Notes: generated by a model from the letters alone, not told the origin. DNA of 13,662 bases from CAYXXZ01 sp964469165 (GCA_964469165.1 CAYXXZ010000085.1:1-13662), one strand, 5' to 3'. Shown: positions 7,260-13,662, numbered from the stretch's first letter. Numbers and translations are program-made.

Positions 7260-8006
7260 TTACAGCCCTAACAACACCAGCAATTCCTCCGCCGACTTGT
7301 AACCCGGGATCATGGTGCCATCCATCAGCACCAGCGAGGGCGTGCCGCGCACGCCGAATTCCACCCCCAGCGCATACTGGGCATCCACAGGGTTGTCCTT
7401 GCAGAGCTCGATTTCAACCGCTTCGTCGTTCTTGAGCGCGGTAAGGGTTTTTTGCGGATCATCCGCACACCAGGCAGTCACCAGCTTGGCGTGACCAGGG
7501 CTGTCGGGACCGCTTCTCGGAAAAGCCAGGTAGCGCACCTCGACACCCTGCTCCACCAGCTCCGGCACCTGCTGGTGAAACAGGCGGCAATAGCCGCAAT
7601 CGACATCGGTAAAGACATTGAGGATGGCCCTCGGCCTGCTCTTGGGCGCAAAAACGATGGTGTCGTTCACATCGAGCTTGCGCAGCCCCTGCTGGCGAAT
7701 ACTGGCGCGCTCGCGATCCGAAAGATTGACCAGCTCGCTACCGCCGAAGCTGTACAGCTCACCGGCAATCATGTGGGTGCCGGCACCATTGGCATAGATG
7801 AACCTGCTGCCCTCCAGGCGCACCTGGTAAATATCGTCGAGGGGCGTGGCCAGGATATCGACGATTTTTTCACCACTCAGGTGGCGTTTGAGCCCCGCTT
7901 CGATAGCCTGGCGCGCGGCCTCGGGCACCTCCGCAAGGGCAGACAGCGCGACGGCACCCAGAGCAACCGCGAGAGCTGCGAGGCGAAGGATTCTGGCTGG
8001 GAGCAT
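7260..8006 (-). CDS. dsbC: Thiol:disulfide interchange protein DsbC (periplasmic disulfide isomerase)
   Basis: Homodimeric periplasmic isomerase that reshuffles wrong disulfides, kept reduced by DsbD. The 248-residue precursor has a signal peptide: MLPARILRLAALAVALG... with cleavage likely after ALA at 25. The N-terminal dimerisation domain spans about 26-85 and the linker helix follows. The thioredoxin domain carries the active site CGYC (Cys137 and Cys140), the cis-proline in GTPSLV (Pro223), and a second structural pair, Cys180 (AWCADD) and Cys202 (ELCKDN). Both pairs match the known DsbC pattern. Start ATG at 8006; upstream GAGA is a weak ribosome site. In many relatives xerD precedes this gene; here it directly follows the rplS terminator. 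Confidence 0.97.
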   Translation of the reverse strand: MLPARILRLAALAVALGAVALSALAEVPEAARQAIEAGLKRHLSGEKIVDILATPLDDIYQVRLEGSRFIYANGAGTHMIAGELYSFGGSELVNLSDRERASIRQQGLRKLDVNDTIVFAPKSRPRAILNVFTDVDCGYCRLFHQQVPELVEQGVEVRYLAFPRSGPDSPGHAKLVTAWCADDPQKTLTALKNDEAVEIELCKDNPVDAQYALGVEFGVRGTPSLVLMDGTMIPGYKSAEELLVLLGL

Positions 8007-8046
8007 GGCGGGATCTCTGGATTGGACAGGTCAAGTGACGGGGAAC

Positions 8047-8052
8047 ATTTTA
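8047..8052 (-). promoter_or_regulatory. Candidate -10 box of dsbC
   Basis: On the minus strand TAAAAT (5 of 6 to TATAAT) ends about 40 nt upstream of the dsbC start and after the rplS terminator. The -35 region at 16-18 nt spacing (GGCACA) is poor, so this is only a candidate. Confidence 0.35.
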
Positions 8053-8085
8053 CCCTTGTGGCGGGATGTTGTGCCAGTTGGGTTG

Positions 8086-8117
8086 GGATGTCGGATGTCT
8101 GACGCTGGATGTCTGAC
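8086..8117. repeat. Short tandem-like direct repeats between rplS and dsbC
   Basis: GGATGTCTGAC occurs at 8093-8103 and 8107-8117, with a further GGATGTC at 8086-8092. They abut the rplS terminator. No function can be assigned. Confidence 0.5.
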
Positions 8118-8118
8118 C

Positions 8119-8148
8119 AAAAAAAACGGCGACCAAAGCCGCCGTTTT
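8119..8148 (-). terminator. Rho-independent terminator of the rpsP-rimM-trmD-rplS operon
   Basis: On the minus strand AAAACGGCG and CGCCGTTTT pair as a 9-bp stem around GCTTTGGT, followed by a run of eight T. It lies 20 nt after the rplS stop, exactly where the operon should end. Confidence 0.92.
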
Positions 8149-8168
8149 GTTTTGTGGCACGAAGTGCC

Positions 8169-8525
8169 TCAGTTGAGCTTTTCCTTGATACGCGCTGCCT
8201 TGCCGGAGCGTTCGCGCAGGTAGTACAGCTTGGCCTGACGCACCGCACCGCGACGTTTCACGGTGATGCTTTCGACCAGCGGGCTGTAGGTCTGGAATGA
8301 ACGCTCGACACCGACACCGCTGGAGATCTTGCGCACGGTGAACGCGGAGTTCAGGCCACGGTTTTTCTTGGCGATGACAACGCCTTCGTAGGCCTGCAGA
8401 CGCTCGCGGGTGCCTTCCTTCACCTTGACCTGCACCACAACGGTATCACCGGGTGCGAAGGCCGGAATTTCTTTCTGCATCTGCTCTTTTTCAAGGGCAG
8501 CGATGATCGGGTTCTTGTTGCTCAT
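8169..8525 (-). CDS. rplS: 50S ribosomal protein L19
   Basis: 118-residue ribosomal protein L19 (E. coli 115), located at the 30S-50S interface of the large subunit. The sequence runs MSNKNPIIAALEKEQMQKEIPAFAPGDTVVVQVKVKEG... Conserved segments include RLQAYEGVVIAKKNRGLNSAFTVRK, GVGVERSFQTYSP and LYYLRERSGKAARIKEKL. Start: ATG at 8525 is chosen because GAGGAG lies 6 nt upstream. The open frame continues to 8591 but those extra residues are not L19-like. It is the last gene of the rpsP operon, 77 bp after trmD. It has the strongest ribosome-binding site in the operon, fitting a protein needed in much larger amounts than TrmD. Confidence 0.98.
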   Translation of the reverse strand: MSNKNPIIAALEKEQMQKEIPAFAPGDTVVVQVKVKEGTRERLQAYEGVVIAKKNRGLNSAFTVRKISSGVGVERSFQTYSPLVESITVKRRGAVRQAKLYYLRERSGKAARIKEKLN

Positions 8526-8544
8526 GATTTGCTCCTCATGTAAT

Positions 8545-8572
8545 CCAAAAAATGTTTTGGCGGCACGCCGCC
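8545..8572 (-). other. Two overlapping hairpins in the trmD-rplS gap
   Basis: CCAAAA-AATG-TTTTGG (8545-8560, 6-bp stem) and GGCGG-CACG-CCGCC (8559-8572, 5-bp GC stem) share the two bases 8559-8560, so full versions exclude each other. They end about 7 nt before the rplS Shine-Dalgarno. Could set mRNA processing or the different output of trmD and rplS; this is inference from position only. Confidence 0.4.
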
Positions 8573-8602
8573 TTGTCGAGTAGCGCTGCACCGAGAGGAT
8601 GA

Positions 8603-9400
8603 CTATCCCTTGCAGGTCTTGGCGTCATCATCGGCCAGCTCCTGAAGCGCTCCACAGCGCAATTCTTCAAGCACCTGCCGCTGCTCAGCGGTGAGCGACG
8701 GCGCGTGCAGTAAATCGGGGCGTCTTTCCAGGGTTCGCTTCATCCCTTCCCGCAGACGCCAGCGGCGAATCCGTTCGTGGTTGCCGGAAAGCAATACTTC
8801 CGGCACCACACGGCCTTCGTATATCTCGGGCCTCGTATAATGCGGGCAGTCCAGCAATCCTTCCGCGAAGGAATCCTGGCGCGCCGAGTCGCCGTGCCCC
8901 AGTGCTCCGGGGATGGCTCTGACCAAGGCATCGATCATCACCATGGCGGGCAACTCGCCGCCGCTCAGCACATAGTCGCCAATGGACCACTCTTCGTCCA
9001 CCTCCAGCTGAATGAGGCGCTCATCGATACCTTCATAGCGCCCCGCGATCATTACCAGCGCATCGCACTCCGCCAACCGCGCGACGCCAGCCTGATCGAA
9101 CACCTGGCCCTGCGGCGACAGGTAGATCACCCGGACTCGCCCTGCCTCGACACCTTGCGTCGCAAGCCAGGCCCTGGCCTCGCGAATCGCCGCGCGCAGC
9201 GGCTCGATCATCATCACCATGCCGGGACCGCCGCCGTAGGGCCTGTCGTCCACGGTCTGGTGACGGTCGCTGGTGTAGTCCCTGGGGTTGAAACATTTCA
9301 TTTCCCAGAGTCCGTCCCGCAACGCCCTGCCGGTGATGCCATACTCGCTCACCGCAGCAAACATCTCGGGAAAGAGACTCACCAGCGCGATTCTCTTCAT
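8603..9400 (-). CDS. trmD: tRNA (guanine-N1-)-methyltransferase
   Basis: Makes m1G37 next to the anticodon of tRNAs reading CNN and some other codons, using AdoMet, and so prevents +1 frameshifting. The 265 residues (E. coli 255) start MKRIALVSLFPEMF. They contain the SPOUT trefoil-knot AdoMet site: YLSPQGQ (93-99), GRYEGIDER (120-128) and SIGDYVLSGGE (139-149). The RQDSFAEGLLDCPHYTRPE segment (174-192) includes the catalytic aspartate (Asp176) region. Start: ATG at 9400 by family N-terminus; the same frame is open back to 9541 but that part overlaps rimM. It starts 22 nt after the rimM stop, in the conserved rpsP-rimM-trmD-rplS operon. Confidence 0.98.
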   Translation of the reverse strand: MKRIALVSLFPEMFAAVSEYGITGRALRDGLWEMKCFNPRDYTSDRHQTVDDRPYGGGPGMVMMIEPLRAAIREARAWLATQGVEAGRVRVIYLSPQGQVFDQAGVARLAECDALVMIAGRYEGIDERLIQLEVDEEWSIGDYVLSGGELPAMVMIDALVRAIPGALGHGDSARQDSFAEGLLDCPHYTRPEIYEGRVVPEVLLSGNHERIRRWRLREGMKRTLERRPDLLHAPSLTAEQRQVLEELRCGALQELADDDAKTCKG

Positions 9401-9422
9401 GGGAACACCGGCTCGGGTTCGT

Positions 9423-9998
9423 TCAACCGTTGTGGCTCTCGAAATCCGGATCCCAGTCCACGGGCAGAATCCCGCTGTCGATATCCGGCTCGCCGACGAA
9501 ATCCGCCACATAAGGGACCAGGCGCTCGCGCCCGTCCACACTGCCCTCGCAAGGTGCGACGATCAGCACGTCGTTGGCGCCCGTCTCCATGAAGCCGTCC
9601 ACGACGCCGAGAAGTATTTCACCGCCGCCGAACCGGGATACGACCCGCAGTCCCTGCAGTTGGTGCCAATACAACTCATCGTCCACAACGGGAGGAAAAT
9701 CCGCGGTGGCGACCTCGATATCGCGCTGACAATAGAGTCGCGCTTCATCCCTGTCGTCCAGGCCGCTGATATGGGCGATGAAGCCCTTGCTCACCGTGCG
9801 AAACTGGTCTGCTTGCAGCTTTTTCCAGCCACCGGGGAACTGCACCCACCATGGCTGGTAATCAAAAATATTGTCTTCAGGTGCCGTGTACGAGTGAATT
9901 TTCACCCACCCGCGAACACCGTGAACCGTGGTGATGCGGCCCGCCACGACCCGTTCGGCGGGAGGATTTTCACGTCCTCCCTGCGCGGCACGCACCAC
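9423..9998 (-). CDS. rimM: Ribosome maturation factor RimM
   Basis: 16S rRNA processing factor that binds S19 and helps assemble the 30S head. The N-terminal RimM domain (about residues 17-100) contains VAGRITTVHGVRGWVKIHSYT and GLDDRDEARLY. The C-terminal PRC-barrel (about 107-180) contains ELYWHQLQGLRVV, LLGVVDGFMETGANDVLIV and ERLVPYV, closing with VDWDPDF. The length of 191 is usual, with an N-terminus about 10 residues longer than in pseudomonads. Start: GTG at 9998 or the adjacent GTG at 9995; no ATG is available. It begins 14 nt after the rpsP stop, so translational coupling is likely. Confidence 0.96.
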   Translation of the reverse strand: MVRAAQGGRENPPAERVVAGRITTVHGVRGWVKIHSYTAPEDNIFDYQPWWVQFPGGWKKLQADQFRTVSKGFIAHISGLDDRDEARLYCQRDIEVATADFPPVVDDELYWHQLQGLRVVSRFGGGEILLGVVDGFMETGANDVLIVAPCEGSVDGRERLVPYVADFVGEPDIDSGILPVDWDPDFESHNG

Positions 9999-10012
9999 CT
10001 TCTTCGCCCCGA

Positions 10013-10267
10013 TCAGGCAGCAGTCTGGCGAGAGGCTTCCTTGACCAGCTGAGTAACGCGTTCGGACAGCTGCGCGCCCTGGCCAACCCAGTGGTTGACG
10101 CGGTCCAGGTCGACGCGCAGACGCTCGTCGTTGCCGCGAGCCAGCGGGTTGAAGAAGCCCACGCGCTCGATGAAGCGGCTGTTGCGGGCAGTGCGGCTGT
10201 CAGCGACAGTCAGGTGGTAGAAAGGGCGCTTCTTGGAGCCACCACGAGCCAGACGAATTGTTACCAT
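10013..10267 (-). CDS. rpsP: 30S ribosomal protein S16
   Basis: 84-residue S16 (E. coli 82), a primary assembly protein of the small subunit body. MVTIRLARGGSKKRPFYHLTV is followed by ADSRTARNSRFIERVGFFNP, both signature segments, and the tail ends VKEASRQTAA. Start: ATG at 10267, with an AGAAGAGAG purine-rich ribosome site 6 to 8 nt upstream; the frame extends to 10321 but that extension is not S16-like. First gene of the four-gene operon; ffh is the next gene upstream, 374 bp away. Confidence 0.98.
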   Translation of the reverse strand: MVTIRLARGGSKKRPFYHLTVADSRTARNSRFIERVGFFNPLARGNDERLRVDLDRVNHWVGQGAQLSERVTQLVKEASRQTAA

Positions 10268-10353
10268 GAGTACTCTCTTCTCAAAAATGTTGGGCTGTTC
10301 CGATCCCGAACACCCATACAAACACTATAGTTCCGCGCCGATCCCCCAATGGG

Positions 10354-10377
10354 AAAAAGCGCCATCCGGAAAGGCGC
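10354..10377 (-). terminator. Terminator-like hairpin in the ffh-rpsP gap
   Basis: The minus strand reads GCGCC-TTTCCGGAT-GGCGC followed by TTTTT. The stem is short (5 bp, with an inner TCCGGA) but a U5 tract follows directly. It could end read-through transcripts from ffh. It overlaps the start point predicted for the TAGAAT promoter at 10381-10386. Confidence 0.5.
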
Positions 10378-10380
10378 GGT

Positions 10381-10409
10381 ATTCTACGTTAAAATTTTGG
10401 CCAGGGGAA
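10381..10409 (-). promoter_or_regulatory. Candidate promoter of the rpsP operon
   Basis: The minus strand has TAGAAT (10386-10381, 5 of 6) followed by ACCGCGCC, a GC-rich discriminator typical of stringently controlled ribosomal promoters. The -35 at 17-nt spacing, TTCCCC (10409-10404), is weak. A second possible -10, TATAGT, lies closer to the gene at 10324-10329 without a good -35. The leader from the first would be about 107 nt. Confidence 0.4.
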
Positions 10410-10420
10410 CCTTGCTGATG

Positions 10421-10637
10421 GGTTCACAGTTCACAATGGGGAGTCTGCGATAGGGGAGCTCGGGTTGTAGTTGAGCTGTAAGCCGTAAGCTTTAAGCAGG
10501 AGCACTGCAAGAACTGAGTTCTGCCAGGGTTCAACTTAGAGCTTACGGCTTACAGCTCACTCAGCTGCTGCCTACACTTCCGACCGCCGTGCAACCCGAA
10601 AGCAGGCCACCACCTGAAAACTGTGAACTATCAACTC
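10421..10637. repeat. Family 2 inverted-repeat pair flanking a nested family 1 copy
   Basis: GTTCACAGTT (10422-10431) is the exact reverse complement of AACTGTGAAC (10619-10628). The right part, 10614-10637, matches 851-874 next to prfB at 21 of 24 positions, and both copies lie directly 3' of a stop codon (ffh here, 5 nt away). Between the arms are GGGTTG (10462-10467) and CAACCC (10592-10597), and between those the 88-bp family 1 copy C. The arrangement looks like successive insertions. The 374-bp ffh-rpsP gap holds this, the terminator-like hairpin and the candidate promoter; no gene is seen. Confidence 0.6.
10473..10560 (+). repeat. Family 1 palindromic repeat, copy C (best preserved)
   Basis: Arms at 10473-10496 and 10535-10558 (24 nt each) are inverted repeats with one mismatch; the left starts GAGCTGTAAGCCGTAAGC. 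The 37-nt core (10499-10535) contains AGAACTGAGTTCT, an inner palindrome. The whole 88 nt can fold back on itself. The copy at 5658-5745 is its near-exact reverse complement and the one at 2124-2207 a degenerate direct copy. No ORF. Confidence 0.88.
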
Positions 10638-10641
10638 CCCC

Positions 10642-12182
10642 TCAAAAGCGCGGAAACCCGCCCGGCGGCATCCCACCTGGCGGCAGGTTGCCCGCCATGC
10701 CGCGCATCATGTTCGCCATGTTCTTGCCTTTCATCTTCTTCATCATCTTCGCCATCTGCTTGTGCTGCTNNNNNNNNNNNNNNNNNNNNNNNNNNNNNNN
10801 NNNNNNNNNNNNNNNNNNNNNNNNNNNNNNNNNNNNNNNNNNNNNNNNNNNNNNNNNNNNNNNNNNNNNGCCATGTTCTTGCCTTTCATCTTCTTCATCA
10901 TCTTCGCCATCTGCTTGTGCTGCTTGAGCAGGCGGTTGAGATCCTGAATAGTGGTGCCGGAGCCGGTGATGATACGGCGCTTGCGCGAGCCGTTGAGGAT
11001 GTCGGGGTTGCGGCGCTCCCTGGGGGTCATGGAATTGATGATGGCTTCCATGCGTTTGAACTGGGAGGTCATATTGGCCTGCTCGGCCATCTGCGCCACG
11101 TTGCCCATGCCCGGCAGCTTCTCGAGCATGGACGACAGGCCGCCCAGCTTCTGCATTTGCTGAAGCTGGTCCCGCAAGTCTTCAAGATCGAACGTCTTGC
11201 CCTTCTGCACCTTCCTGGCGAGCTGTTCGGCTTTCTTGTGGTCGACCTTGCGCTCGACCTCCTCGATGAGCGACAGCACATCGCCCATACCGAGAATGCG
11301 CGACGCAATGCGGTCGGGGTGGAAAGGCTCCAGGGCATCGGTCTTTTCTCCCACGCCCAGGAACTTGATGGGCTTGCCGGTGACGTGGCGCACCGACAGT
11401 GCCGCACCGCCACGGGCGTCGCCGTCCACCTTGGTCAGCACCACGCCGGTGAGCGGCAGCGCATCGTTGAAGGCCTTGGCGGTATTGACGGCGTCCTGGC
11501 CGATCATGGCGTCGATGACGAACAGGGTTTCCACCGGCTTGACCGCGGCGTGAATGTCGCGGATTTCCGTCATCAGGGTTTCATCGATGTGCAGGCGACC
11601 CGCGGTATCGACGATCAACACATCGGCAAAGGCGCGCCGCGCTGCGGCGAGCGCGTTGCTTGCGATAGCCACCGGGTTCTCACCCGCCTCACTGGGGAAG
11701 AACAGCGACCCGACATCATTGGCCAGGGTTTCCAGTTGCTTGATGGCCGCGGGACGGTATACGTCCGCGCTCACCATCATCACCTTTTTCTTGTGGCGCT
11801 CCTGCAGATAGCGCGCCAACTTGGCGGCCGAAGTCGTCTTGCCGGCGCCTTGCAAGCCCGCCATCAGCACGACCGCGGGCGGCTGCGCCGCCAGATTCAG
11901 CTCTTCATTGGCGGTGCCCATGACCGCTTCCAGTTCCTGCTTGACGATCTTGAGGAACTGCTGCCCCGGATTGAGACTGCGATTGACTTCCTGTCCCACC
12001 GCGCGAACGCGCACATGCTCGATGAAGTCCTTGACCACCGGCAGCGCCACGTCCGCTTCCAGCAGGGCCATGCGCACTTCACGCAGGGAATCCTTGATGT
12101 TGTCTTCGGAGAGGGACGCCTTGCCGGTAATCTTGCGCAGACTCTGGGAAAGGCGGTCACTGAGGGATTCGAACATCGCCAT
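10642..12182 (-). CDS. ffh: Signal recognition particle protein Ffh (split by false scaffold gap)
   Basis: SRP54-type GTPase that with 4.5S RNA binds signal sequences on ribosomes and delivers them to FtsY. The N domain includes SLREVRMALLEADVALPVV (32-50). The G domain has GLQGAGKTT (109-117), DVYRPAAIKQL (140-150), DTAGR (192-196) and TKVDG (250-254). The M domain follows from about 330, with the RNA-binding segment GSRKRRIITGSGT (398-410) and a Met-rich tail. 100 Ns interrupt the tail, but the 55 bp on each side are identical. Merging them gives an uninterrupted frame ending MMRGMAGNLPPGGMPPGGFPRF and a TGA at 10644-10642, 461 residues in all (E. coli 453). Read literally the gap breaks the frame. 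Start ATG at 12182 has GGA about 10 nt upstream; ATG at 12176 (MFESL) fits homologues equally. Confidence 0.95.
10770..10869. other. Scaffold gap of 100 N, artefactual
   Basis: Exactly 100 N, the usual placeholder for a gap of unknown size. The 55 bases before it (10715-10769) and the 55 after it (10870-10924) are identical. The adjoining contigs therefore overlap and no sequence is missing. A 55-base overlap fits a common assembly k-mer size. Confidence 0.93.
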
Positions 12183-12253
12183 GGTGAGAAAATCCGTCGG
12201 TTGCAGTTTCGTGAAGCGGGCCAGACAAGGAAACGCCAGCCACAAAGGTCGCG

Positions 12254-12259
12254 ATTATA
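12254..12259 (-). promoter_or_regulatory. -10 box of the ffh promoter
   Basis: A perfect TATAAT on the minus strand followed by a GC-rich CGCGACC. The start point would be near 12247, a 65-nt leader to ffh. No good -35 exists at 16-18 nt. An inverted repeat AAAGCC-TGC-GGCTTT (12265-12279) occupies the spacer and could be structural or an operator. It lies in the 160-bp gap shared with the divergent membrane protein gene. Confidence 0.55.
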
Positions 12260-12342
12260 GCGGAAAAGCCTGCGGCTTTGCCGCGCCACGTTTCTGTGAC
12301 AAACTGACCGCCCGCCTGTTCACGGATTCGATACGACAAAAC

Positions 12343-13158
12343 ATGCTGGCAAATATCTCCGCGGTGGTCGCGATTGTCCTCTATATCGCCGCCACGTCCT
12401 GTCATCTGTTGCAGGGCTCTGCAGCGAGCGCTCCCCGCAAGCCGACCCTGCTGTTGAGCATTGGCGCCCTGGCTCTGGCGCTTCACGGCCTCGCCGCGGC
12501 GCAGATGCTTCTTACGCCGGAGGGAGTGAACCTGTCACTGTGGCCGATGAGCAGCGTGATCATCTTTACGGTCAACCTGATCGTTTTGCTGAGCAGCCTC
12601 AAAAAGCCACTGCACAACCTCTGCATTCTTCTTTTCCCCGCCAGCGCCCTGGTGCTGCTGTGCAGCCTGGTATTCGGCTACAGCCTTGCCGACAAGGCAC
12701 ACCTGTCCATCGAAATCGGCATTCACGTCGCCTTGTCACTGCTGGCCTACAGCCTGTTCACCATCGCGGCCGGCCAGTCGCTGCTGCTGGCCTATCAGAA
12801 CAAACGCCTGCGCAATCACCACCCCGGTGGCTTTCTGCATCGCCTGCCACCGCTGCAGACCATGGAGACGCTGCTGTTCGAAATGATCTGGGCGGGCTTC
12901 ATTTTGCTCACCCTCAGCATCATCACCGGCTTTCTGTTCCTCGACGACATCTGGGCCCAGCACCTGGCCCACAAGACATTCTTTTCACTGGTCGGCTGGC
13001 TGGTGTTCGCCATTCTGTTGTGGGGCCGGGCGCGGCTCGGCTGGCGCGGCACCTCGGCGATTCGCTGGACCATTACAGGCTTCGTCCTGCTCGCTCTGGC
13101 GTACTGGGGCAGCAAATTCGTCATCGAAGTTGTACTGCACAACAGACCTGGCCTCTAG
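12343..13158 (+). CDS. ypjD: CcsA/YpjD-family inner membrane protein (cytochrome c assembly-like)
   Basis: 271-residue integral membrane protein with about eight hydrophobic segments (near 5-24, 36-56, 68-87, 92-113, 123-150, 180-201, 211-229 and 240-260). It resembles E. coli YpjD, which is also encoded next to and divergent from ffh. Matching features are ETLLFEMIWAGFILLTLSIITGFLF, HKTFFSLVGWLVFAILLWGR and GWRG. Histidines in helices (GIHVALS at 128, LAHKTFF at 210) agree with the haem-handling CcsA superfamily. The tryptophan-rich WWD haem-binding segment of true CcsA/CcmC proteins is not seen, so a direct role in cytochrome c maturation is not established. Start ATG at 12343; the frame is open upstream but overlaps ffh. 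The ribosome site is weak. The next gene follows after 13 bp, in place of the CBS-domain CorB-like gene that often follows in relatives. Confidence 0.88.
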   Translation: MLANISAVVAIVLYIAATSCHLLQGSAASAPRKPTLLLSIGALALALHGLAAAQMLLTPEGVNLSLWPMSSVIIFTVNLIVLLSSLKKPLHNLCILLFPASALVLLCSLVFGYSLADKAHLSIEIGIHVALSLLAYSLFTIAAGQSLLLAYQNKRLRNHHPGGFLHRLPPLQTMETLLFEMIWAGFILLTLSIITGFLFLDDIWAQHLAHKTFFSLVGWLVFAILLWGRARLGWRGTSAIRWTITGFVLLALAYWGSKFVIEVVLHNRPGL

Positions 13159-13171
13159 GGCCTGAGGTTTC

Positions 13172-13662
13172 ATGAGTTTCCCGCGCAGCCGCCGCTGGTT
13201 GCCCAGAATTCCCGCCCACGTCATGGGCGTCACCGCGCTCGCCCTGCTGGCATCCTTTGCCGCGGGCTGTGCCGGTCAAGGTTCGCAACCCTCCGCCATC
13301 GCGACGCTTTCCTATCAGGTAGTGAACCGCTTTCCTCATCAGCCCGACGCATTCACCCAGGGACTGCTTTTTCATCAGGGCGTGCTGTACGAGAGCACCG
13401 GCCTCTACGGGCGCTCATCCATACGCCGCGTCGAGCTGGAAACTGGCAAGGTCGAAACACAGAAAGCGCTTGAAGCACGTTTTTTCGGAGAGGGCCTGGC
13501 ACGGGTCGGCGACCGGCTGATCCAGATCACCTGGCGTGAACAAACCGGCCTGATCCGCGCTATCGACACCCTCGAAGAACTCGCTCGCTTCCGCTACCGC
13601 GGTGAAGGCTGGGGCCTGGAGTTCGATGGTCGCCACCTCATCCTCAGCGACGGCTCCGCGAC
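13172..13662 (+). CDS. Glutaminyl-peptide cyclotransferase, predicted lipoprotein (5' part)
   Basis: Five-bladed beta-propeller glutamine cyclotransferase family, which converts N-terminal glutamine of peptides to pyroglutamate. The first 163 residues are present; the gene runs off the window. Family motifs are clear: NRFPHQPDAFTQGLLF (52-67), LYESTGLYGRSSIRRVEL, FFGEGLARVGDRLIQITW, FRYRGEGWGLEFDG and LILSDGSA. The N-terminus has an arginine-rich start, a hydrophobic stretch and a lipobox-like FAAGC, with Cys33 as the likely lipidated residue, so an outer- or inner-membrane periplasmic location is expected. Start: ATG at 13172 with GAGG 4 nt upstream, 13 nt after the preceding stop, so probably one operon with it. 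The frame is closed by the window edge, not by a stop codon. Confidence 0.9.
   Translation, partial: MSFPRSRRWLPRIPAHVMGVTALALLASFAAGCAGQGSQPSAIATLSYQVVNRFPHQPDAFTQGLLFHQGVLYESTGLYGRSSIRRVELETGKVETQKALEARFFGEGLARVGDRLIQITWREQTGLIRAIDTLEELARFRYRGEGWGLEFDGRHLILSDGSA

Noticed and set aside
10770..10869. Frameshifted or truncated ffh pseudogene
   Set aside because: The apparent frame break comes only from the inserted N run and a duplicated 55-bp overlap.
10623..12260. Long plus-strand frame running through the N gap
   Set aside because: Antisense to ffh and continuous only because N codons are not counted as stops.

Overview
The window comes from a moderately GC-rich gammaproteobacterial chromosome. 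Every gene is a recognisable housekeeping gene, and the order resembles the Pseudomonas/Cellvibrionales type: ffh-rpsP-rimM-trmD-rplS followed by dsbC-hom-thrC-recJ-prfB-lysS. The protein sequences read closest to pseudomonad and marine gammaproteobacterial relatives, but genus cannot be fixed from the sequence alone. Almost everything is on the minus strand. Only the last two genes (a CcsA/YpjD-like membrane protein and a glutamine cyclotransferase lipoprotein) run on the plus strand, divergent from ffh.

Layout in minus-strand transcription order. ffh (12182-10642) is interrupted by a 100-N scaffold gap that is an assembly artefact. A repeat-filled intergenic region with a terminator-like hairpin follows. 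Then come rpsP, rimM, trmD and rplS, tightly packed and closed by a strong Rho-independent terminator at 8119-8148. Next are dsbC, hom with its own TTGACA promoter, thrC, recJ, prfB with the classical RF2 +1 frameshift site, and the 5' part of lysS. The first block serves ribosome biogenesis and protein targeting. The second mixes periplasmic disulfide isomerisation, threonine synthesis, 5'-3' ssDNA exonuclease, translation termination and lysyl-tRNA charging. xerD, which often precedes dsbC in relatives, is absent here.

The most unusual content is between the genes. All the long gaps (lysS-prfB, prfB-recJ, thrC-hom, rpsP-ffh) carry palindromic elements that encode no protein. Family 1 is an 84-88 bp imperfect palindrome with three copies (2124-2207, 5658-5745, 10473-10560) plus a 37-bp core-only relic (2368-2404). 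Family 2 is a 24-bp sequence placed just 3' of the prfB and ffh stop codons, with a partner inverted arm. In the ffh-rpsP gap a family 1 copy lies inside the family 2 pair. A third element (2243-2360) has 33-bp arms with a single mismatch and an internal hairpin. A 45-nt hairpin lies 3' of hom. They look like REP/MITE-type elements that sit in 3' regions, and two of the genes downstream of them have a credible promoter of their own.

No new multi-gene system, CRISPR array, tRNA or transposase was seen. The value of the window lies in the repeat families, the recoding site, several overlapping regulatory hairpins and the false gap in ffh.
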